From Legionella saoudiensis (lineage in GTDB: Bacteria > Pseudomonadota > Gammaproteobacteria > Legionellales > Legionellaceae): a DNA stretch of 64,000 bases. The position numbers and the translations under genes were made by a program. Positions within the stretch are counted from its first letter, which is position 1. The number at the start of each line of letters is the position of its first letter. Of this stretch, positions 53,592 through 63,383 are shown one piece after another. A model generated the notes under the pieces. That model saw only the letters and a program-made list of their open reading frames with translations. It made no database searches and was not told the DNA's origin. The stretch spans positions 186,001 through 250,000 of the forward strand of contig NZ_LN901320.1 in assembly GCF_001465875.1 (NCBI RefSeq), written 5' to 3'.

Positions 53592-54332
53592 ATGACCAAA
53601 TTACTATCAAGATTTAGTGCTATTTTGAGTGTTTTTATTGGAGTTATGTTTTCTTTAGGCATTGTCACTGCTGGTGGAAGTGCCTCGGCAAAAACGATGA
53701 AACAGACCATTAATATTGGTATTTATGCGCCATTTTCTACTAAATCAGCATATATCGGTAGAAACATTTTGGCTGCGATGGAAATTGCTCGCGATCAAAT
53801 AAAATCGGCGGACATTAATTATGAGTTTTATACCTTGGATGCACAACCTGCTAATGCACATGCAGCAGATACCATACAAAAATTCATTAATGCCCGTCAT
53901 ATTAATGTGCTTTTAACGGAAGGAGCTGCCTCAGGAACAGTAGTTTCCCCCTTAGCCGCAAAAAATAATGTAATTCATTTTTGTTTGGGGTGTGATGCTG
54001 TTGCGGATGGCAAAAATAATTTTCAAACGCAAAGCCCAAATCACCAGCGTGGTGCTGTATTAGCAAACACGCTGAAGCCTGAATTTGTGACCCAATTTAA
54101 GCAAGAGTATTTTAGCCAGCCAGTTACCGAAGCGGGTTATGCTTATGATATTTTCCACTTATTAAATACCAGTGCCCAAATTGCCATGAAATCCAATACA
54201 AAGTTTTCCAGTGGCGCTATAGCAGCCCAATTATTAGCGCTTGAATCAGGTGCTGGCGTTATGGGGACTTTTAATTTGAATAAAAATGGAGTTGCCTATA
54301 ATAAAATCAACCCGATGAAAGGGATTGTCTAA
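53592..54332 (+). CDS. Shortened type I periplasmic substrate-binding protein
   Basis: This 246-residue protein has a signal peptide (to about 34, ASAKT) and begins as a LivJ-like binding protein: INIGIYAPFSTKSAYIGRNILAAMEIARDQI and LTEGAASGTVVSPLA. After NHQRGAVLANTL the sequence jumps to KPEFVTQFKQEYFSQPVTEAGYAYDIFHLL, which in this family lies near residue 300. The middle of the second lobe, roughly 120-150 residues, is absent without loss of frame. No permease or ATPase genes are adjacent. It may be non-functional or adapted. The start has a poor ribosome site. Confidence 0.7.
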   Translation: MTKLLSRFSAILSVFIGVMFSLGIVTAGGSASAKTMKQTINIGIYAPFSTKSAYIGRNILAAMEIARDQIKSADINYEFYTLDAQPANAHAADTIQKFINARHINVLLTEGAASGTVVSPLAAKNNVIHFCLGCDAVADGKNNFQTQSPNHQRGAVLANTLKPEFVTQFKQEYFSQPVTEAGYAYDIFHLLNTSAQIAMKSNTKFSSGAIAAQLLALESGAGVMGTFNLNKNGVAYNKINPMKGIV

Positions 54333-54339
54333 TGTGGCT

Positions 54340-54381
54340 TCTCTCGCATTCAACAACAAGTATGATGCTGAATGCGAGAGA
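54340..54381. terminator. Terminator between the binding protein and nagZ
   Basis: TCTCTCGCATTCA (54340-54352) pairs exactly with TGAATGCGAGAGA (54369-54381). The two genes converge here. Confidence 0.65.
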
Positions 54382-54398
54382 GAAGCGAAATGTATTTC

Positions 54399-55535
54399 TT
54401 AGGGTGCCAAAGATTTTTTCAACGCTACAATACGTTGATATGCCTCATCGATACGTTTTTGCTTAATTTCACCGGAGCGTACCTTAGTTTCAATAATCTG
54501 AATCAGTTGTGCGGGGTCTTGTTTCGCAGCTAAAGTATTTCCAAAAATAAGCATATCTGCCCCTGCATTAATTGCCAGGACTAATGCCTGTTCTAAGCCA
54601 TAATGATCACTAATAGCCTTCATTTGCATGTCATCGGTAATCACAACCCCATTAAAATGAAGTCGGTGGCGTAAAAGGTCTGTTAATATTTTATGAGATA
54701 AGGTCGCGGGGAGCCCTGAACTATCAAGTTGGCGGTTTACAATGTGGGCACTCATAATCATCCCGCAGGAAAATTTTTTTCCTAATAGATGGCGATAGGG
54801 TTCTAATTCGGACATTCTCCAGGTATCAGTAACATCGACAAAACCCAAATGTGAATCGGCTGTGGAGCTGCCATGCCCGGGAAAATGCTTATAGACGCAT
54901 TGAATTTTTTGGTTTAAAAAGTGTTGTGAATAAATTTCTGCATCTTGAATAACCGTATTAGGGTCGCTCGCAAAGCTACGGTCTTTTCTGGCGATTACCG
55001 GATTGTCAGGGTTGATATTTACGTCAAGTAAGGGTGAAAAATCAAGATTAAAACCGGAGCTTGTTAAGGTTTTAGCCATAAGTTCTGCATTAGCCTCTGC
55101 GGCATTTGCTCCTTGCTTACCTACTTCTCCTGGGGTTAATGTTGGTGGAAATCCATATTGCTCACTCAGACGAGTAACCTTACCACCTTCATAATCCACA
55201 GAAATTAAAAGGGGTAAATCAGGCCGGTGATATTTTAAATTAGCTTGTTGCGCAAAATATTGTAGGTCATGGTTTAATTGTTTTACTTGCGCTGGTGATT
55301 CAATGTTTTTATCAAAGACTTGAGTTTGCGCATTATAGTCAAATAAAATTACACCGCCAATGTTATCTTTGGCAATTATTTTTACTATATCTGATTGGGC
55401 ATTAATATGCTTACCATCAAATCCAATGAGCAGCATTTGGCCAATTTTATCGTGTAGGCTAAGAGGAGCGGCCATAGCTACTATGCTCGTAGTGATGCTC
55501 GCTAAAAATAAAAAAACTGACTTCAAGTGGCTCAT
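54399..55535 (-). CDS. nagZ: Glycoside hydrolase family 3 beta-N-acetylhexosaminidase, exported
   Basis: The ATG at 55535 has AAAGGA five bases upstream. Earlier ATGs (55556, 55562) lack it. The 378-residue protein has a signal peptide (SHLKSVFLFLASITTSIVAMAA), which classic cytoplasmic NagZ lacks. GH3 motifs are present: GQMLLIGFDG, SVDYEGGKVTRL, KHFPGHGSSTADSH with the catalytic His-Asp dyad, and VVITDDMQMKAI with the nucleophile Asp. It removes GlcNAc from muropeptides. Export would place it in the periplasm or outside. The symbol nagZ is by family. Confidence 0.88.
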   Translation of the reverse strand: MSHLKSVFLFLASITTSIVAMAAPLSLHDKIGQMLLIGFDGKHINAQSDIVKIIAKDNIGGVILFDYNAQTQVFDKNIESPAQVKQLNHDLQYFAQQANLKYHRPDLPLLISVDYEGGKVTRLSEQYGFPPTLTPGEVGKQGANAAEANAELMAKTLTSSGFNLDFSPLLDVNINPDNPVIARKDRSFASDPNTVIQDAEIYSQHFLNQKIQCVYKHFPGHGSSTADSHLGFVDVTDTWRMSELEPYRHLLGKKFSCGMIMSAHIVNRQLDSSGLPATLSHKILTDLLRHRLHFNGVVITDDMQMKAISDHYGLEQALVLAINAGADMLIFGNTLAAKQDPAQLIQIIETKVRSGEIKQKRIDEAYQRIVALKKSLAP

Positions 55536-55726
55536 ATTTTCCTTTAATTTTACCATTGTCATAATAATGTATCATTTTGTTCTGTTTTTATCAATATTTG
55601 GCGTTGGATGTTTCTTTTTGTTTAAAGAACTAAAAAGAAAAATCTTTAATGATCAAAGTGATTTTTGTTTTATCAAAAAATTGACTGGGCTATAATCAAT
55701 GCCCCTATTTTTATTGAGGATTTTTT

Positions 55727-58700
55727 ATGCCAAATAAATTGACGGATCATATGATTGATGATTTATCCGATGAAGAAGTAAGTGATGATAATTCGTCAAA
55801 GGTTGCAGGCAAAAAACGCAAAACGCCTTCAAAGGAATCTCGCCTAAAAAAGAAAAGAAAAACGGTTCAAGAAGAAGTGGAGCTTTCCTCGGATTTTTCC
55901 TCGGATTTAGACACTACGAAAATCCAACCTTATCTGGATGCTTATAGAAATAACATTTTGACCGCAGAGCAACTAATAGAAGAGCTTAGTAAGTTTAAAA
56001 GCCAATTTCAAGGAATTAAATTTTTGCTACTTGTTACGCCACCATCTGTATTTAATTCCATGCTGAAAGCCAAACCTCAAGAGGATGTTTTTTTTCAATG
56101 GCTTCTTGATGAGTTAGAAGTATGTGTAGAAGATCTTCCAAATCATAAGGCGGATGCGCCGTATTTACTTAGTCGCTTATGCATTGACGAGGCATGCTTG
56201 ACCGCAATGTTACAGCGGCCAGAAGTTCGAGCAACAATTTATACGCATTTTGCCATTCCTCTTATAGGGCATTTTTTTCATCTTAAAAAAATAAAAGCTG
56301 ATCCCTTTGTATTTCTTAACGCACATTTTTCTGCTGAAGTGATTGAGCGCGTAAAGGTTGAACCCCTATTTACGACGTTCCTAGGAACACGAGTAACTTT
56401 TTTAGAGATGCTTTCCCCAGCGTATATGGAATATATACCTAATCTGTGGTCAAAAGGATTTAGGGCAAGTAATGCTCCTGTATTTAACCAAAAGTATTTC
56501 GAGGAGGACAGTAAGCACGTATCAGATGAAATAAGAAAGCAAGCCTATAACACTATTGCTAGCCAAGATGAGTGTAGCGATTTATTAGTTTTCGCTGAGG
56601 ATGCTAACCCAATGGCTTATTTTTTAGCAAATAAAGTCATCGATCTTGACTTATTTAAGCGCCTTTTAAAAAAGAGTAATGCTACTCCTGATATTAATGT
56701 AATAATGGATTGTTTTAAAGATGAGGTTTATTTAAAACGCTATACAACCAAATTATCTTATTATATTAATTTCATAGAGAAAATTATCTACAGTATCTCG
56801 TTATTACCAAATAATGTGCTCCAAGCTCCTGCTCAATCATCCTTTTTAGCGCGCTTTAATACTCGATTAATGGAAGGCTTCTATAAGAAAAATCCTCAAA
56901 CAGTGAGTGAACTTAATAACTTACTACCTCAACCTACTTTGGCGGAGGAAATTTTGTTTTATTGCGCTGATGCGATAACTTTAAAAGCTAATGGCAAATA
57001 CCGTGCACACCTAAAAAAACTAGTGCAATTTTTGAGTGATGAATCTGTATCGCAATTAAATTTATCAAAGATATTATATTACACCTTTCTTACCCAGATG
57101 TTGCAAGGGACTAAGGCTCAATCGCCCCTCGGTTTGAAGTTATTCTTAACGGAGTTGTTTGGCAAGCAGCTCCAGGAAATGACTACTGATGAAAAAGATA
57201 ACTTAGTATCCAGTTGTGTAATTTTTATCTCCATTTATACCCTTGCACGTTATAGCAAGATAGTCCAAGAAAAAAAAGGCCCGCAGAATGGCTCTGCGCT
57301 GCAGCTTAAAGTTGATTTGTTTGCGAGTTCACTTGGTGAACTTATTGCGGCTACGCCGAAAATCCAACTAATACCTGTATTATATTACTACCTGTCTCTT
57401 TTGCTGTTTGTACACATAGCATTAAGCGACCCATCTGATTATGAATTATTGGAAACTACGATAAGAAACTTTGTATCACATTTTGATGTGGGCGATGCAC
57501 GTGAAACTAGGGCATGTTTATTAGCGTACACATTGGCAGGGTTAGCACAAGTTAATAAGTTAAATAGCCAATTAATGGATAGAGTCACCAAAATGGAGCC
57601 ATCGTGGATTAATTATTTAGCGAATAGCCGTAAGCCGAATGGGCAGGAATATAATGTGCTTTCCTCTCTTTTTAATCTGATTGCTCATAAGAATAAGGAG
57701 GTAGCTGAAAAAAATGCGCAACTCATCGTTCACTTTTTAGAGAAGATAGGGGATGGGGCTAGCTTTACTTATCCAACAGCTTTTTTATATGAGGTTGCAG
57801 AGCGCTATCTTAATTTACAAAAAAGAGCTCAACTAAGTGAACCGGTGCAGAAATTATTAGAGCAAATTTATAATCTATGCATCCATCGAGTGCAAGGCAC
57901 AGAGCAAGAAAAAGCTTTTGAGGAGATGCGCACCCAACTCTTATTAAAACATGATGTGGATCCCACAAAAGATGCCCAGGCAATTCATACGGCAGAAAAT
58001 CATACCTTTGCAGATAAAATATATGATACATGGGTGCAGGCCTTAGGGGAAACGGAACAAGAACGCGGCCAGAAGCTAGTTCAAGGCTACAAAGCATTTA
58101 CTGATTATTTAGCAGAGCAAAAAAATATGCTCGTAAGACGATTGGTTACACCAAATCAAGCCTCCTCCCAGTTAGCGGATTATATTTATTTTCTTTCTGG
58201 GGATAAATCGACAATCTTAAGTTCGGAATTCCAAGAACTTCAACGCCAAGTAGCCACCTTTGACGCGGTATCTAAATATTTGAAGGACATAGCCATAAGG
58301 TTCAAAACCCCAGTAACTCCGGAAACCAGCCCACAGATAAAAAAGGCAATTGCGGATGCTAGAAAGTTAATGAATCTAATTTGTATGATGACTTATTATT
58401 CCATCGTAGCTCAAGCTCCATCTCCTTTTGCAATACACGATGAAAAGGAAGCACTCCATATATTATTTACTGAAATTATTGACCAGGTAGAAAATCCCTC
58501 CTGCGATCAAGGGCCTTTTATACGGTTACTGATTGCTTTAGAACCAGTAGCGGAATTTAAGTTTCCTTATTTAACACGAAGAAATGTTCAGTTTTACGTG
58601 AAGGAGTATATTAATAATTATTACGAGCAACTGTCTCAAGAAGCAAAAAATCAATTGGTTTTAGAGCTTTATAACCAAATTGAAGATAAAGAAATTTTAG

Positions 58701-58996
58701 ACGAAATTGACTCAATTCCTGAAAATGCATTTAGCTTTTTAGGGCAAAAGTTTTTGGAGGAGAATACAGGAAGACTGGGATTTATTAGTGTAAAGGAAAT
58801 TGAGAGTTTATTTTTCTTGGAACGTCCTGCTCAATATCATCCTAAAATTGTAGAGGCACTTAACCAACATCATCATGAGCAAAAAAATAAAGTTAAATTA
58901 AGTGCTAATGCTTATGATTTGTTTGGGCTTTTTAGGAATAATAATAATGACAAAGACGGAGATGGTAAGAATGTAGATTTGGCTCATTCTATATAA
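55727..58996 (+). CDS. 1089-residue protein with nuclear-localisation-like signal, candidate effector
   Basis: This large protein has no signal peptide or membrane segment. The N-terminus is acidic (DDLSDEEVSDDNSS), then residues 29-45 are strongly basic: KKRKTPSKESRLKKKRK, a classic bipartite nuclear localisation pattern with two clusters about nine residues apart. From about 60 to 1040 it looks all-helical, with alternating leucine-rich stretches (LSRLCIDEACLTAML, LYYYLSLLLFVHIAL) that suggest an alpha-solenoid. The C-terminus is Asn/Asp-rich (FRNNNNDKDGDGKN), including an EF-hand-like DxDxDG loop. A TGAGGA ribosome site stands before the ATG. I do not recognise the family. The features fit a Dot/Icm effector directed to the host nucleus, which is inference. 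Confidence 0.75.
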   Translation: MPNKLTDHMIDDLSDEEVSDDNSSKVAGKKRKTPSKESRLKKKRKTVQEEVELSSDFSSDLDTTKIQPYLDAYRNNILTAEQLIEELSKFKSQFQGIKFLLLVTPPSVFNSMLKAKPQEDVFFQWLLDELEVCVEDLPNHKADAPYLLSRLCIDEACLTAMLQRPEVRATIYTHFAIPLIGHFFHLKKIKADPFVFLNAHFSAEVIERVKVEPLFTTFLGTRVTFLEMLSPAYMEYIPNLWSKGFRASNAPVFNQKYFEEDSKHVSDEIRKQAYNTIASQDECSDLLVFAEDANPMAYFLANKVIDLDLFKRLLKKSNATPDINVIMDCFKDEVYLKRYTTKLSYYINFIEKIIYSISLLPNNVLQAPAQSSFLARFNTRLMEGFYKKNPQTVSELNNLLPQPTLAEEILFYCADAITLKANGKYRAHLKKLVQFLSDESVSQLNLSKILYYTFLTQMLQGTKAQSPLGLKLFLTELFGKQLQEMTTDEKDNLVSSCVIFISIYTLARYSKIVQEKKGPQNGSALQLKVDLFASSLGELIAATPKIQLIPVLYYYLSLLLFVHIALSDPSDYELLETTIRNFVSHFDVGDARETRACLLAYTLAGLAQVNKLNSQLMDRVTKMEPSWINYLANSRKPNGQEYNVLSSLFNLIAHKNKEVAEKNAQLIVHFLEKIGDGASFTYPTAFLYEVAERYLNLQKRAQLSEPVQKLLEQIYNLCIHRVQGTEQEKAFEEMRTQLLLKHDVDPTKDAQAIHTAENHTFADKIYDTWVQALGETEQERGQKLVQGYKAFTDYLAEQKNMLVRRLVTPNQASSQLADYIYFLSGDKSTILSSEFQELQRQVATFDAVSKYLKDIAIRFKTPVTPETSPQIKKAIADARKLMNLICMMTYYSIVAQAPSPFAIHDEKEALHILFTEIIDQVENPSCDQGPFIRLLIALEPVAEFKFPYLTRRNVQFYVKEYINNYYEQLSQEAKNQLVLELYNQIEDKEILDEIDSIPENAFSFLGQKFLEENTGRLGFISVKEIESLFFLERPAQYHPKIVEALNQHHHEQKNKVKLSANAYDLFGLFRNNNNDKDGDGKNVDLAHSI

Positions 58997-59000
58997 GTAA

Positions 59001-59022
59001 GCTGGGCTTTTAACAGCCCAGC
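59001..59022. terminator. Bidirectional terminator between the 1089-residue gene and ctp
   Basis: GCTGGGCT (59001-59008) and AGCCCAGC (59015-59022) flank TTTAAC. The arms are identical to those at 39224-39243, so this terminator sequence recurs in the genome. Confidence 0.7.
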
Positions 59023-59034
59023 CCACATTATTCT

Positions 59035-60384
59035 TTATTTATTATTGGCTAAGGCCATGCCTTCTAATACAGTGAATGCAGCATAAAGTTGATAATCATT
59101 ATGCAATAAATCATCAAGTTGGGTTTGAGGATTTTTTGCAGCTTTTTCTGCATTTGTTTTATTAAGCAGGTGCCCACTAAGATCTGCTTCGCTAAATCCA
59201 GTGGCATCTTTATTTTTGGTCCCAGCATTCTTAGGGATTTCCAACTCATTAACCACGATATCAGGCACAATTCCTTTAGCTTGGATTGAGGCTCCTGATG
59301 GGGTGTAGTAAAGAGCAGTAGTTAACTTAATTCCTGTTTTACTATCAAGCGGTAATACAGTTTGTACTGAACCTTTACCAAAGCTGGTTGTACCTAGCAC
59401 CACAGCGCGTTTATTATCTTTTAGAGCCCCGGCCACAATTTCTGCGGCAGATGCAGAACCATTATTAATTAACACGACCATAGGCGCATGGTTTAGCACA
59501 TCAATACCTTTAGACAAAGCGGTAAAGTCAGTGCCAGGTAAGCGACCCTTAGTAGAAACAATCGTTTCTGGCTTACCGGATTTATCTTTACCAAGGAAGG
59601 CATCTGAAACTTGAATAGCTGCATCAAGCAAGCCCCCTGGGTTGTTTCTTAAATCCAAGATCAGACCTTTTAAGTTACCGCCAGATTGCTGTTTCAAGCG
59701 CTCAATGGCTTGTAACATATCTCGTCCAGTTAAGGCTTGGAATTGGGTCAAGCGAATGTAGCCATAGCCTGGAGTCAAGAGTTTGCTTTGTACGCTTTTG
59801 ATTTGAATAACTTCTCGTACTAAATCAAAGGTCAATGCTTTATTTACGCCTTTACGGAGTACCGTAAGCTGAATGGTACTGCCGGCTTTACCGCGCATCA
59901 GATTTACCGCATCCTTTAAAGACAGGCCTTGAACAGATTCTTTGCCTAATTTAATGATGTAGTCGCCAGATTTGATCCCTGCTTTAAAAGCAGGAGTATC
60001 AACTAACGGAGTTACGACTTTAACCACACCATCTTCCATAGTCACTTCAAGTCCTAATCCACCAAATTCACCACTAGTTGATGTTTGTAGTTCTTTAAAT
60101 TCTTCTTCATCCAAGTAACTTGAATGAGGGTCTAAACCACTGAGCATCCCGCGGATGGCATTATCAAATAGTTCCTTGTCGTCTGTTGGTTTCACATAAT
60201 ATTTTTTAATTTCCCCAATCGCATTGGAAAAGCGTTGTACATCTTCCAATGGTACGCCCTTAGATTCAGAACTAGCGTTAGTGCTGTCTTGTGGGTCATC
60301 AGCTGTAAAGGCCGTCAGAGGTAACATCAATGTGAACGCATACACTACCGCAAGCGTGCAAGGATATAGTTTTCTTATCAACAT
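59035..60384 (-). CDS. Carboxy-terminal processing protease (S41, CtpA family)
   Basis: This 449-residue protein has a signal peptide (to about 27, TAFTADD), an N-terminal helical region, a PDZ domain (GLGLEVTMEDGVVKVV...GDYIIKLGKESVQG), and the S41 core with the catalytic Ser in NNGSASAAEIVAGAL and Lys in TTSFGKGSVQTVLPL. Such proteases trim periplasmic proteins and murein hydrolases. The C-terminal stretch beyond the core (from about 390) is Lys/Asn-rich. It follows envC in the order gpmI-envC-ctp, as in many gammaproteobacteria. Confidence 0.93.
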   Translation of the reverse strand: MLIRKLYPCTLAVVYAFTLMLPLTAFTADDPQDSTNASSESKGVPLEDVQRFSNAIGEIKKYYVKPTDDKELFDNAIRGMLSGLDPHSSYLDEEEFKELQTSTSGEFGGLGLEVTMEDGVVKVVTPLVDTPAFKAGIKSGDYIIKLGKESVQGLSLKDAVNLMRGKAGSTIQLTVLRKGVNKALTFDLVREVIQIKSVQSKLLTPGYGYIRLTQFQALTGRDMLQAIERLKQQSGGNLKGLILDLRNNPGGLLDAAIQVSDAFLGKDKSGKPETIVSTKGRLPGTDFTALSKGIDVLNHAPMVVLINNGSASAAEIVAGALKDNKRAVVLGTTSFGKGSVQTVLPLDSKTGIKLTTALYYTPSGASIQAKGIVPDIVVNELEIPKNAGTKNKDATGFSEADLSGHLLNKTNAEKAAKNPQTQLDDLLHNDYQLYAAFTVLEGMALANNK

Positions 60385-60537
60385 AGCGATCTCCTCGGAT
60401 GCAGGCCAACAAAATAAGCCGTCTTCTTTTTTTTATTCTTAATTTTTAAATGCAATTTAAGTGCCAGAGGTGTAGGCAATTACTTTAAATCCTCTTAATT
60501 CTAATTTGTCAAAGTAATCAACAACATGCCTGTCAAC

Positions 60538-61662
60538 CTACGACAACCAAGCAAGAGGAGGGATTGCTTTTCCCCTTAGTCTTATTTCGAAGTATAGACC
60601 GTTTTCTTTAATTCCGCCGCTATGACCTACAGTTGCAATTTGTTCATTTTGTTTGACTAGTTCTCCTTTTCTCTTAAATAGCGATTCATTATGGGCATAT
60701 AGGGTCATAAATCCTTGACCATGATCAACAATAATGAGTAAACCATAACCTTTTAGCCAATTACTAAAAACAACTTTACCAGGATATACGGCAGTAACCA
60801 CCGCTCCTTCATCGGCAAAAAATGTCACTCCTTGGTTCATCTTACGTAAGGTTTGCCTATTTGTTTGTACGGGAAACGGCAATTTTTTGCGCATTTGATT
60901 GAAGGGCTGGCTGGGTTGCGGGACACTTTGTTCAGCAAGTGTTTTTAGTAAGCGTGCTAAATTATTTTTATTTTTTTGCGCTTCTAGTAATTTATTTTGC
61001 TTGCTTTGAATTTCATTATTCAATGAGGTGATTAAAGCAGAATGATAATTTTTATTTTTTTCTAATTGCTGTTGATTTGTTATCAGTTCTTGTTTAAGGC
61101 TTTCCGTTGCTGCAAGCTCATTATTCAGTATTTCCTGGCTTTGTGTTAATTCATGTCGAGTAGTATCTATTTGCCCAATAAGTTGCTGCCGCGCTTTAAT
61201 GATGTATTGGTAATAGGTTAAGATGCGGCTCACCTTATAGGGATCATCTTGATTAAGTAACCATTTTACAGGCTGGTGCTCTCCCATTTGATAGCGAGCA
61301 CGGATATGTGTAGCGAATAGTTTTTGTTGGGCACTTAGCTGTTGGTTCAGTTGATTAACCTGTTTTTGTAGAGTAGCGATTTTTGTTGCTTTATCATCTA
61401 AGGTTTTTTGTAGGGCGCGTAGCTCCTGTATACTTTTACTGATTTGTTTGGCTGTGGCTGATAATTCGCGATTTAACACACTACGTTTATCATGTGCAGT
61501 GGTTAGGGTTTGCTGCAATTTGTTGATTTGTGCATCAATTTGCTTGAGTTGGCTCTGAGTTTGTTGCATGGTTGATGGTGCTGCGTACAAATGCAAACAA
61601 AGTAGCATGCCCAAAGACATGCTTACCTTGTTATTCTTTAACTTCTTGGTGCATTTAATCAT
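60538..61662 (-). CDS. envC: EnvC-like murein hydrolase activator
   Basis: This 374-residue periplasmic protein has a signal sequence (to about 28), a long coiled coil (about 30-245, with heptads and many Gln) and a C-terminal LytM domain. The LytM domain reads VDHGQGFMTLYAHNESLF and VGHSGGIKENGLYFEIRL, but the first zinc ligand pattern HxxxD is missing, as in E. coli EnvC, so it activates amidases rather than cutting murein itself. It acts in daughter-cell separation with FtsEX. Its start overlaps the end of gpmI by eight bases. Confidence 0.92.
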   Translation of the reverse strand: MIKCTKKLKNNKVSMSLGMLLCLHLYAAPSTMQQTQSQLKQIDAQINKLQQTLTTAHDKRSVLNRELSATAKQISKSIQELRALQKTLDDKATKIATLQKQVNQLNQQLSAQQKLFATHIRARYQMGEHQPVKWLLNQDDPYKVSRILTYYQYIIKARQQLIGQIDTTRHELTQSQEILNNELAATESLKQELITNQQQLEKNKNYHSALITSLNNEIQSKQNKLLEAQKNKNNLARLLKTLAEQSVPQPSQPFNQMRKKLPFPVQTNRQTLRKMNQGVTFFADEGAVVTAVYPGKVVFSNWLKGYGLLIIVDHGQGFMTLYAHNESLFKRKGELVKQNEQIATVGHSGGIKENGLYFEIRLRGKAIPPLAWLS

Positions 61663-63196
61663 GAGTATCTTTTTCTAACAATTGATGTCCCGTCATTTCT
61701 GCCGGTGGTGTAATTCCCAACAGCGCCAGCATGGTTGGTGCTATATCTGTTAAGCTGCCTTCAGCGCGGGTAAAATGCCAATTACCGCCAACATAAACTA
61801 AGGGGACTGGCTCACTAGTATGAGCAGTATGAGCCTGGTGTGTTGACTCGTCAAACATTTCCTCGGCATTCCCGTGATCGGCGGTAATGAGAAGCTGTCC
61901 ACCTTGTTGCTCTAGTGCCTTCCAAACGCGATGCATGCACTGATCCAAACATTCAATAGCCTGGATAGTAGCATCAAAATCACCGGAATGTCCCACCATA
62001 TCGGCATTGGCATAGTTACAAATAATGACGTCATAGGCTTGGTTGCTAATTGCTTCAACCAAACGATCAGTTAATTGCGGGGCACTCATTTCTGGTTGCA
62101 GGTTGTAAGTTGCTACTCTTGGTGATGGTATTAAAATACGCTCTTCATTATCAAAGACTTGCTCTTTGCCTCCGTTAAAGAAAAAGGTGACATGCGCATA
62201 TTTTTCTGTTTCCGCAATCCGCAATTGGCGCAAACCATGGGCTGCAAGTACTTCCCCCAGCGTATTATTTAAAGGGATTGGTGGAAATGCGGAAGTAGTC
62301 GCTAAGTTTTTATCGTATTGAGTCATGCTAACAAAATAGGATAAGCGAGGGCATGCTTGGCGGTTAAAATGTTCAAATGAGGAATTAATAAACGCCGTAG
62401 TTAATTGCCTGGCTCGGTCAGCGCGAAAATTAAAAAATAAAATTGCATCTCCATCCTTAATGATGGCGCCTGAATCAATTTGAGTAGGGGGAATAAATTC
62501 GTCCGTGAGATTCTGTTGATAATAAAATTTAATGGCTGTTTCTGCGTCTGTGAATTGATGCTGGCTTTGGCCCAGAGTTAATAAATTATAGACAGGGGCA
62601 ATGCGCTCCCAACGATTATCACGATCCATTGCATAATAGCGGCCACTAATAGAGCAAATGCGGGCAACGGGATATTTTTGCAGTTCCGCATTTAAACGCG
62701 CAATACTCTGCAGTGCACTTTGGGGAGGGGTATCTCGCCCGTCCAAAAATAAGTGCAAGCAAACAGCATGAAAATTATATTGGGCGCAAAGTGCGAGTAA
62801 AGCGAATAAGTGGTGCTCATGACTGTGAACGCCACCTGGTGAGAATAAACCCATAATATGAAGTGACTTTCCGGTTTGCTTTAATTTTTGGAGCATATTA
62901 AGAAAGACTGGATTTTTAGCGAACTCACCCTCTGCAATGCTTTGATTAATCCGGGTAAAGTCTTGCTGAATTATGCGGCCAGCACCAATGTGCATATGTC
63001 CTACTTCAGAATTACCCATTTGTTCATCGGGCAAGCCTACAGGAAGACCTGAGGCATTTAAAAGCATATGAGGACGTGTTTGCCACCATTCGTCCCATTG
63101 CGGAGTATTGGCCTGAGCAATAGCATTGTGTTTATTATTCTTATTATAACCCCAACCATCCAAAATCATCAGCAGTAGGGGAGCTCTTTTGTGCAT
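61655..63196 (-). CDS. gpmI: 2,3-bisphosphoglycerate-independent phosphoglycerate mutase
   Basis: The ATG at 63196 is chosen because GGAG lies six bases before it. An ATG four codons earlier has none. The 513-residue enzyme interconverts 3- and 2-phosphoglycerate. It has MILDGWGYN (metal Asp13), MGNSEVGHMHIGAGR (phospho-serine Ser63), HLFLDGRDTPP, and the C-terminal metal site ADHGNAEEM, with CNYANADMVGHSG. All ligand residues are visible. It leads the gpmI-envC-ctp run. Confidence 0.96.
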   Translation of the reverse strand: MHKRAPLLLMILDGWGYNKNNKHNAIAQANTPQWDEWWQTRPHMLLNASGLPVGLPDEQMGNSEVGHMHIGAGRIIQQDFTRINQSIAEGEFAKNPVFLNMLQKLKQTGKSLHIMGLFSPGGVHSHEHHLFALLALCAQYNFHAVCLHLFLDGRDTPPQSALQSIARLNAELQKYPVARICSISGRYYAMDRDNRWERIAPVYNLLTLGQSQHQFTDAETAIKFYYQQNLTDEFIPPTQIDSGAIIKDGDAILFFNFRADRARQLTTAFINSSFEHFNRQACPRLSYFVSMTQYDKNLATTSAFPPIPLNNTLGEVLAAHGLRQLRIAETEKYAHVTFFFNGGKEQVFDNEERILIPSPRVATYNLQPEMSAPQLTDRLVEAISNQAYDVIICNYANADMVGHSGDFDATIQAIECLDQCMHRVWKALEQQGGQLLITADHGNAEEMFDESTHQAHTAHTSEPVPLVYVGGNWHFTRAEGSLTDIAPTMLALLGITPPAEMTGHQLLEKDTHD

Positions 63197-63383
63197 GCAA
63201 CGCTCCATACGTTAAATAGAAAGCGATTATACTATTATCTTTTGTAGGGTCACAATCTGAAGTTGCAGCACTTTTCTTTAGTAAATTTGCTTGATTTATC
63301 GTAATACATCCTCGAATAGCTCTTAAAATTTCATGTTAAAAAGGTTAGACTATGCACATTTTTTGAAGGTAGGAAGAGTCGTT

